Positions 32,012 to 36,639 of a stretch of 36,639 bases of DNA are shown one piece after another (position 1 is the stretch's first letter; each line of letters starts with the position of its first letter). The stretch covers positions 1-36,639 of the forward strand of contig JAADCT010000021.1 of assembly GCA_013154305.1 (NCBI GenBank), written 5' to 3'. The stretch comes from Aquificota bacterium. GTDB taxonomy: Bacteria > Aquificota > Aquificia > Aquificales > QOAS01. The position numbers were made by a program, and so were the translations under genes. The notes under the pieces were generated by a model. It saw only the letters and a list, made by a program, of their open reading frames with translations. It had not been told where the DNA came from and did no database searches.

Positions 32012-33604
32012 TCAGAGCTCTTTTACCACCCTCTCTTTCAGCTCCTCCACCCTCTTTAGGCGTTCGTAGAGGCGCTCAAAGCCCTCCGAAACGCGCGTCA
32101 GGTTCAGCTCCACGAACTCCAAAACCTTGTCAATCTTCTGCCGAAACTGCTCGTTGAAGTAGCCTTTGTAGAGCTTCGAGTAGTGACCGCGGAGGCGCTC
32201 CAGCCGCGAAAGGAGTTTCTTGCGCACCGCCGACTTCAGCGTCAGCAAGCGGTAAAGCGAACCGAAAACGGCCAGTGCGCCCAAGGCGCCGACGGCCGCC
32301 GCGTAGGCCGTTAGACCCGCAACCGCCAAGGCCGCCGCACCGACCAAGGCCAGCAGGCCGAAAACCAAAAAGACCTTCGCGTAGCGGCCCGGCCTTCCGA
32401 CGGTCTCCGGGAGGCGTTTGAGGTCGGCCTCCAGAGCCTCCCTCAATTCGCCCAAACGGGCGGGAATGGTCGGCTCGACGACCAGTTCGGGATAGAGCTT
32501 TTTGAGACGAACCACCGCCGGGCGGTAGTCGAGAAGGGCCTCGACCTCCGAGAGGGTTCCCGACCTCAAAATTCGAACCTCTACGGTTTCGAGAAGCTCG
32601 TCGACGAACCGCCGCGGGTCCCCCGCCAGCTGAAGGCTACCGTACTTGGCCAGGACCTCCTCAACCTCCTTTCGGAGTTCGGAAAAGAGGCGGTCCAAAA
32701 AGCGGTCGATTTGCTCCGCCCTCTCTTTCTCAACGCGCCCGGCGTATTGGGAAACCCTCTCTTTCAGCGTTTCCCAGCGCCGCTTTTCCTCGCCCAACCT
32801 TTCGAGCCGCGCCCTCTTTTCCAAAACCTCGGAGCCCGAAAGGAGCTTCAGCAGCTTTTCCTTGACGGAGGCAAACTTTATCTTCTTGGCCCTTTCGGCC
32901 ACCTCCTCGAAGATGAACCTCCTGAATTCCTCCCACTCGGCCGTCAGCGGTCCCTCCTTACCCGCGCGGACCAGCCTCAGGGAAAAGGCGAAAATCGGCG
33001 TGCGGTCGACGTCCTCGGCGCTGAGGACCGAGCGCAGTTTTTCCCTCACGAACTCCTTGAGGCGGCGAATTTTGTCGGGGTCCTCCTCGTAGACCGAGGG
33101 GTCCTCAAAGACGTTGATGACGTAGGCCAGTTGGGTGGTGTGCTTTTTGGCCAAAAGTTTTAAAAGTTCCTCAATCTCCTTCGTGTAGGGCTGATTGGAG
33201 GGGGCCACTATTACTATCAGGTCGGCCTTGTGGAGGTAGGTAAGGAGCGTCTCCTCGTGCTCTTTTACGGCCGAAGAGAGCCCCGGCGTGTCGACCAGAA
33301 TTACGTGCTCCAGTTTCGGGTCGTTAATGCAAACGAGCTCGGTGTGGGGGTCGAGCTTTTCCCTCTTTTCGACCGGACAGTGGGTGACGAGGACGATGCG
33401 GTTGGTCGTGGGAAGGTCCCTTTCGGCCACCACCTTTTTTCCGACGAGGGCGTTTATCAGCGACGACTTTCCGGCGTTGTACTCGCCCACGAAGGCGATG
33501 TGGACCTTGTCGACCGACTGGGTGATGTCCTCGACGTACTTTACCAGGTGGGGAAGTTCGAGTTCCTTTAGGAGGAGTTTGACGTCCTCGACCAGTTTTT
33601 CCAT
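32012..33604 (-). CDS. Bacterial dynamin-like GTPase
   Basis: Dynamin-like proteins remodel membranes using GTP. The 530-residue protein has G1 GEYNAGKSS (40-48), G2 threonine in LPTTNRIV, G3 VDTPGL (104-109) and a weak G4 (VINVFED at about 170, instead of N/TKxD). Long helical and coiled-coil segments (about 240-330 and 470-530) flank a hydrophobic hairpin (about 408-445, VFLVFGLLALVGAAALAVAG onwards) that should insert in the membrane. It is a single copy, whereas several bacterial systems use tandem pairs. The ATG has no Shine-Dalgarno sequence; TTTAAA lies 11 bases upstream. It diverges from the CNNM-type gene over 32 bases. Confidence 0.88.
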   Translation of the reverse strand: MEKLVEDVKLLLKELELPHLVKYVEDITQSVDKVHIAFVGEYNAGKSSLINALVGKKVVAERDLPTTNRIVLVTHCPVEKREKLDPHTELVCINDPKLEHVILVDTPGLSSAVKEHEETLLTYLHKADLIVIVAPSNQPYTKEIEELLKLLAKKHTTQLAYVINVFEDPSVYEEDPDKIRRLKEFVREKLRSVLSAEDVDRTPIFAFSLRLVRAGKEGPLTAEWEEFRRFIFEEVAERAKKIKFASVKEKLLKLLSGSEVLEKRARLERLGEEKRRWETLKERVSQYAGRVEKERAEQIDRFLDRLFSELRKEVEEVLAKYGSLQLAGDPRRFVDELLETVEVRILRSGTLSEVEALLDYRPAVVRLKKLYPELVVEPTIPARLGELREALEADLKRLPETVGRPGRYAKVFLVFGLLALVGAAALAVAGLTAYAAAVGALGALAVFGSLYRLLTLKSAVRKKLLSRLERLRGHYSKLYKGYFNEQFRQKIDKVLEFVELNLTRVSEGFERLYERLKRVEELKERVVKEL

Positions 33605-33636
33605 TTATAGGAAAAGTTTAAAATTGAGACCTCTCC

Positions 33637-34872
33637 ATGGTTGCCGGCGAGCTGGCCGTTTTGCTCTTTCTGCTGTTTCTGTCGGGATTTTTCGCCTCGG
33701 CCGAGGTTGCCTTTTTCGGCCTCAACGCCTTTTTGCTCGAGCGCAAAAAGGGCAAGGTCGTAAACCTGATAAAGCGGCTCCTCGAGAGGCCGGTCGACCT
33801 GATTATCACCATTTTGGTCGGAAACGAGGTCGTAAACATCCTCATTTCGGCCGTGGGAACCAAACTCCTCCAGGAGACGGTGGGCGACGCCGGAGTGGCC
33901 CTCGGAACGGTTCTGATTACCCTTGCCATTTTTTACTTCGGCGAGGTTATTCCCAAAAACGTCGCCCTTCAAATGCCCGGCCGGCTCGCCACCCTCTACG
34001 CCCTCCCCATATACCTCTTTCAGCAGGCGATATTTCCCCTGCGTTTCGTCTTTAAAAAGCTCTTCGGAAACCTCATAGAGAAGGTCGAAAGCGGTAAGGA
34101 ACAGGTCCTCTCGGTGGAGGAACTCCTGTTTCACCTGGAGGAGAACTACCGCCGCGGCCACCTATCGAAAGAAGAACTGGAGATGGTAAAGAGGGCCCTC
34201 GAAATTTCCGAAACCACCGTCGAGGAGATAATGACGCCGCGGACCGACATTTTTGCCCTCGAGGAGACCAAAAAGGTCGGGGAGGTCATCGACGACATAG
34301 TCCGCGAGGCCCACAGTAAGGTCCCCCTTTACTTGGAGAACCTCGACAGCACCACCGGAATTCTCTACACCAAGAGTTTATTGCCCGTCGAGGACAACCT
34401 CGAAAGGAGGCTGACCGAATTCCGACGCCCCGTCGGGTTCATTCCCCAGATTTTGACCCTCGAGGACCTCATTGAGGAGTTTAAGGCCAAAAAGACGCAA
34501 ATTTTCATGGTCGTCGACGAGCACGGCGGAACGGCCGGCCTGGTAACCTACTCCGACTTCCTGTCGTGGCTTTTGGGCGAAATGGTCGAGGAGTGGAACC
34601 GCGAACAGGAGATTAAAGAGCTGGGCCGCGGCGTTTACCTGGTCGACGCCTCGGTAAACATCGAGCTCCTGGCCGAGCGCCTGGGCCTTAAACTCCCCGA
34701 GGACTACGAATATTCGACCCTCGGCGGGTACCTGATAGCCCACTTTAAGGGTTTGCCGCCGAAGGGTGCCACCATAGAGGTGGGAGGCTTTCGCTTCACC
34801 GTTCAGGAGATAGAGAACAACCGCATTAAGTGGGTTAAGATAACCAGGCTCGGCGATGGGGGTGAAGGTTAA
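33637..34872 (+). CDS. CNNM/CorC-type hemolysin-family transporter (DUF21-CBS-CorC_HlyC)
   Basis: The 411-residue protein has three to four N-terminal membrane helices (DUF21 domain, about 1-140, with FASAEVAFFGLN). Two CBS domains follow (from VEEIMTPRTDIFALEE, about 200, to MVVDEHGGTAGLVTYSDFL, about 310), then a C-terminal CorC_HlyC domain. Homologues take part in Mg2+ or Co2+ homeostasis and Na+/Mg2+ exchange; the old hemolysin name is historical. No Shine-Dalgarno sequence; TAAAAT at 33619-33624 lies 12 bases before the ATG. Its end overlaps trpF by 17 bases. Confidence 0.92.
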   Translation: MVAGELAVLLFLLFLSGFFASAEVAFFGLNAFLLERKKGKVVNLIKRLLERPVDLIITILVGNEVVNILISAVGTKLLQETVGDAGVALGTVLITLAIFYFGEVIPKNVALQMPGRLATLYALPIYLFQQAIFPLRFVFKKLFGNLIEKVESGKEQVLSVEELLFHLEENYRRGHLSKEELEMVKRALEISETTVEEIMTPRTDIFALEETKKVGEVIDDIVREAHSKVPLYLENLDSTTGILYTKSLLPVEDNLERRLTEFRRPVGFIPQILTLEDLIEEFKAKKTQIFMVVDEHGGTAGLVTYSDFLSWLLGEMVEEWNREQEIKELGRGVYLVDASVNIELLAERLGLKLPEDYEYSTLGGYLIAHFKGLPPKGATIEVGGFRFTVQEIENNRIKWVKITRLGDGGEG

Positions 34873-35485
34873 AGTCTGCGGTTTGACGGACGCCGAGGAC
34901 GCCCTCTTTGCGGCCGAGGTCGGCGCCGACTATCTGGGCTTCGTCCTCTATCCCAAGTCGCCGCGTTTCGTTCCGCCCGACAGGGCGGCTTCGATTTTAA
35001 AACGGTTGCCCGAAGGGGTTAAAAAGGTTGCGGTGGTGGTAAACGCCGAACCCGAGTTTCTAAAACGCCTCCTCGACGCCGGTTTTGACCTGCTTCAGCT
35101 CCACGGCGACGAGGACCCCTCGATTTTAAAAGAGGTGCCCGCTTCGCGGGTAATAAAGGCCTTCCGCGTAAAAGGGGAGCTGGACGAGGCCCTCCTAAAG
35201 AGCTGGAGGGGCGTCCACGCCTACCTTTTGGACGCTTACAAAAAGGGAGCCTACGGGGGAACTGGTGAGACCTTCGATTGGTCGGTGGCGCGCCGGCTCG
35301 TCGAGAGGGGCTACCGAATTTTCCTCTCGGGGGGTCTGAAACCCGAGACCGTCGAGAGGGCCGTTTCCGAAGTTTGCCCTTATGCGGTCGACGCCTCCAG
35401 CGGCCTCGAAAGGGAAAAAGGTAAAAAGGACCCCCGAAAGGTGGAGCTCTTCGTAAAAAGGGCCAAAGGGGTTTCCTGCGGATAA
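34856..35485 (+). CDS. trpF: Phosphoribosylanthranilate isomerase
   Basis: TrpF performs the Amadori rearrangement in tryptophan synthesis. The 209-residue TIM-barrel begins VKVKVCGLT, whose Cys is the general base. YLGFVLYPKSPRFV, LLQLHGDED, YLLDAYKKGAYGGTGETFDW (Asp general acid and phosphate loop) and FLSGGLKPETV then VDASSGLERE follow. Length and motif order are standard. It is translationally coupled to the upstream transporter gene by a 17-base overlap, away from other trp genes. Confidence 0.96.
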   Translation: MGVKVKVCGLTDAEDALFAAEVGADYLGFVLYPKSPRFVPPDRAASILKRLPEGVKKVAVVVNAEPEFLKRLLDAGFDLLQLHGDEDPSILKEVPASRVIKAFRVKGELDEALLKSWRGVHAYLLDAYKKGAYGGTGETFDWSVARRLVERGYRIFLSGGLKPETVERAVSEVCPYAVDASSGLEREKGKKDPRKVELFVKRAKGVSCG

Positions 35486-35499
35486 CATAAATACTCCCC

Positions 35500-35841
35500 A
35501 TGGAAAACGGCACCGCTCAAACCGGCGGAGGGTTTGAAACCCTTCAGGAGGTCCTAAAGGAGTACGGTTTTGACGTGGGGTACGGCTTTTTCCTCGGTTG
35601 GGTCGTCGGCTTTGCGATAAAGAAGTTTTTTAAGTTCTTCGCCTTTGCCCTCGGCGTTTACGTTCTCAGTCTCATATGGCTCGACCACAGCGGTTTTATA
35701 ACCGTCCACTGGGACGCCTTCGGCCGCTGGATAGAGCAGGGTCAGCAGGAGTTTCAAAGCTGGATTAAGGCGCTCTTTAGCGCCCTGCCCTTTTCCGCCT
35801 CCTTTGCGGTGGGCTTTGCCGTGGGCTTTAAAATGGGTTAG
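35500..35841 (+). CDS. FUN14-family membrane protein
   Basis: The 113-residue protein has a polar N-terminus and a GYGFFLGWVVGFAIKKFFKFFAFALGVYVLSLIWL hairpin-like pair of hydrophobic segments (about 27-60). A soluble helix follows (about 75-92), and a final SALPFSASFAVGFAVGFKMG segment closes it. The G-rich helix and the C-terminal Pro-Phe-x-Gly-x-Ala pattern match FUN14 proteins. These are known in eukaryotes as mitochondrial mitophagy receptors, but bacterial members have no established role. aroE starts at the base directly after its stop. Confidence 0.85.
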   Translation: MENGTAQTGGGFETLQEVLKEYGFDVGYGFFLGWVVGFAIKKFFKFFAFALGVYVLSLIWLDHSGFITVHWDAFGRWIEQGQQEFQSWIKALFSALPFSASFAVGFAVGFKMG

Positions 35842-36639
35842 ATGCGCGTCGACGGAGGGGCCCTCCTTTACGCCGTCGTCGGCAATCCGATAAAACACTC
35901 CCTTTCCCCCGTCTTTCAAAACGCCGCCTTCGAGCGGCTGGGCCTTAACGCCCTCTACGCGCCCCTCGAACTTCCGGTCGAAACCTTTGAGGAAACCCTG
36001 AGGGGTCTTTTAAAAGTTTCCAACTTCGCCGGTTGCAACCTGACCGTTCCCTTCAAGGAGAGGGTTCTGGCCCTCGGCGACCGCCTGTCGGAGGAGGTTG
36101 AAAAAATCGGCTCGGCCAACACCCTTAAAAAGACCCCCGAAGGGACGGTCGAACTCTACAACACCGACTGGCTCGGATTTTTAAAACACTTTTCCGAACT
36201 CACCGACCCGAAGGGCAAAAAAGTTTTGGTCCTCGGGGCCGGGGGCACGGCAAGGGCCGTCGTCTACGCCCTAAAGCGCGCCGGCGCCCGCGTTTGGGTC
36301 TGGAACCGAACCCCCTCCAAGGCCCGAAAGTTGGCCTCCGACTTCGGCGTCGCCGTCGCCGACCGGCCCGACCCGCGGGGGTTTGACGCCGTCGTAAACA
36401 CGACCTCGGTGGGCATGCGACCCCAGGACCCCCCGCTGTTTGACTACTCTTTGATAGAACCGGGACAGGTCGTCTACGACGTCGTTTACGAAAAAACGCC
36501 CTTGGTCGAAGAGGCCAAAAGACGCGGCGCCAGGGCCGAAAACGGTCTGAAAATGCTCCTCTATCAGGGCGTGGAAAGCTTCAAAATCTGGACCGGCCTC
36601 GAACCCCCCGTCGGGGAGCTCTGGAAACTTTTAAAGGAG
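35842..36639 (+). CDS. aroE: Shikimate dehydrogenase (partial, runs off the right edge)
   Basis: AroE reduces 3-dehydroshikimate with NADPH in the chorismate pathway. 266 codons are visible, ending at the window edge without a stop, so only a few residues should be missing. The substrate-binding VVGNPIKHSLSPVFQN is at the N-terminus, followed by NLTVPFKE with the catalytic lysine. NTDWLGF, the NADP-binding VLVLGAGGTARAVVYAL with WNRTPSKA, VNTTSVGM, and the C-terminal ENGLKMLLYQGVESFKIWTG complete the family order. It starts on the base after the FUN14 stop and, with trpF just upstream, forms a small aromatic amino-acid group. Confidence 0.95.
   Translation, partial: MRVDGGALLYAVVGNPIKHSLSPVFQNAAFERLGLNALYAPLELPVETFEETLRGLLKVSNFAGCNLTVPFKERVLALGDRLSEEVEKIGSANTLKKTPEGTVELYNTDWLGFLKHFSELTDPKGKKVLVLGAGGTARAVVYALKRAGARVWVWNRTPSKARKLASDFGVAVADRPDPRGFDAVVNTTSVGMRPQDPPLFDYSLIEPGQVVYDVVYEKTPLVEEAKRRGARAENGLKMLLYQGVESFKIWTGLEPPVGELWKLLKE

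Overview
The window reads as a continuous piece of chromosome from a thermophilic, anaerobic, Gram-negative bacterium. Genes are packed tightly and often overlap by 1-26 bases. Proteins are rich in Lys, Glu, Arg and Val. kdsB (lipopolysaccharide Kdo), ftsQAZ, a nickel-specific ECF transporter, a split glycine decarboxylase and a CooS-type carbon monoxide dehydrogenase homologue occur together. This fits an autotrophic lineage such as Aquificota/Desulfurobacteriales, but that placement is inference from gene content; no rRNA gene is present. Many genes that open a transcription unit have no Shine-Dalgarno sequence and carry a -10-like hexamer 8-12 bases before the start codon, so leaderless mRNAs look common.

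Layout. 1-3623, minus strand: a partial O-methyltransferase, aspartate kinase, a 355-base gene-free stretch that can fold into a rod-like RNA, then thiC. 3693-6711, minus strand: a five-gene nickel uptake operon (nikK-M-L-Q-O). 6777-8625, minus strand: transaldolase, tRNA-Ser(UGA) and mnmA. 8676-14482, plus strand: ddl-ftsQ-ftsA-ftsZ, tsf, kdsB. 14473-15580, minus strand: murB and yidD. 15615-19590: a ThiF/MoeB-type E1 enzyme, a HAD phosphatase (minus strand), acylphosphatase, and a uvrB gene carrying an intein in its P-loop and lacking its 3' third. 19609-22705: an NtrY-like kinase and gcvPA. 22774-23918: a convergent pair of possible gas or redox sensors (a V4R-like cysteine-rich protein and a single-domain sensor globin). 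24035-27845: a HIT protein, a topoisomerase III lacking its TOPRIM half (minus), gcvT, and a radical SAM protein (minus). 27949-29874, minus strand: a CooS homologue. 30092-36639: dnaB, two small membrane proteins, a dynamin-like GTPase (minus), a CNNM/CorC-type transporter, trpF, a FUN14 protein and a partial aroE.

The most interesting part is 22.7-30.1 kb. The CooS homologue keeps most cluster ligands but replaces both cysteines of the usual catalytic-cluster C-C-T-G motif with Ile-Glu, so it may not be an ordinary Ni-CODH. Its upstream region carries a CRP/FNR-type box (TTGA-N6-TCAA), and the sensor-globin gene carries another, which suggests a shared redox or gas-responsive regulon. The cooS leader can also form a hairpin that hides its ribosome binding site. 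Separately, two DNA-maintenance genes are cut short: uvrB lacks its C-terminal helicase half and topB lacks its N-terminal TOPRIM half. A 15-base GC-rich hairpin (CCCGCCGAAGGCGGG) recurs inside three unrelated coding sequences, in more than one reading frame.
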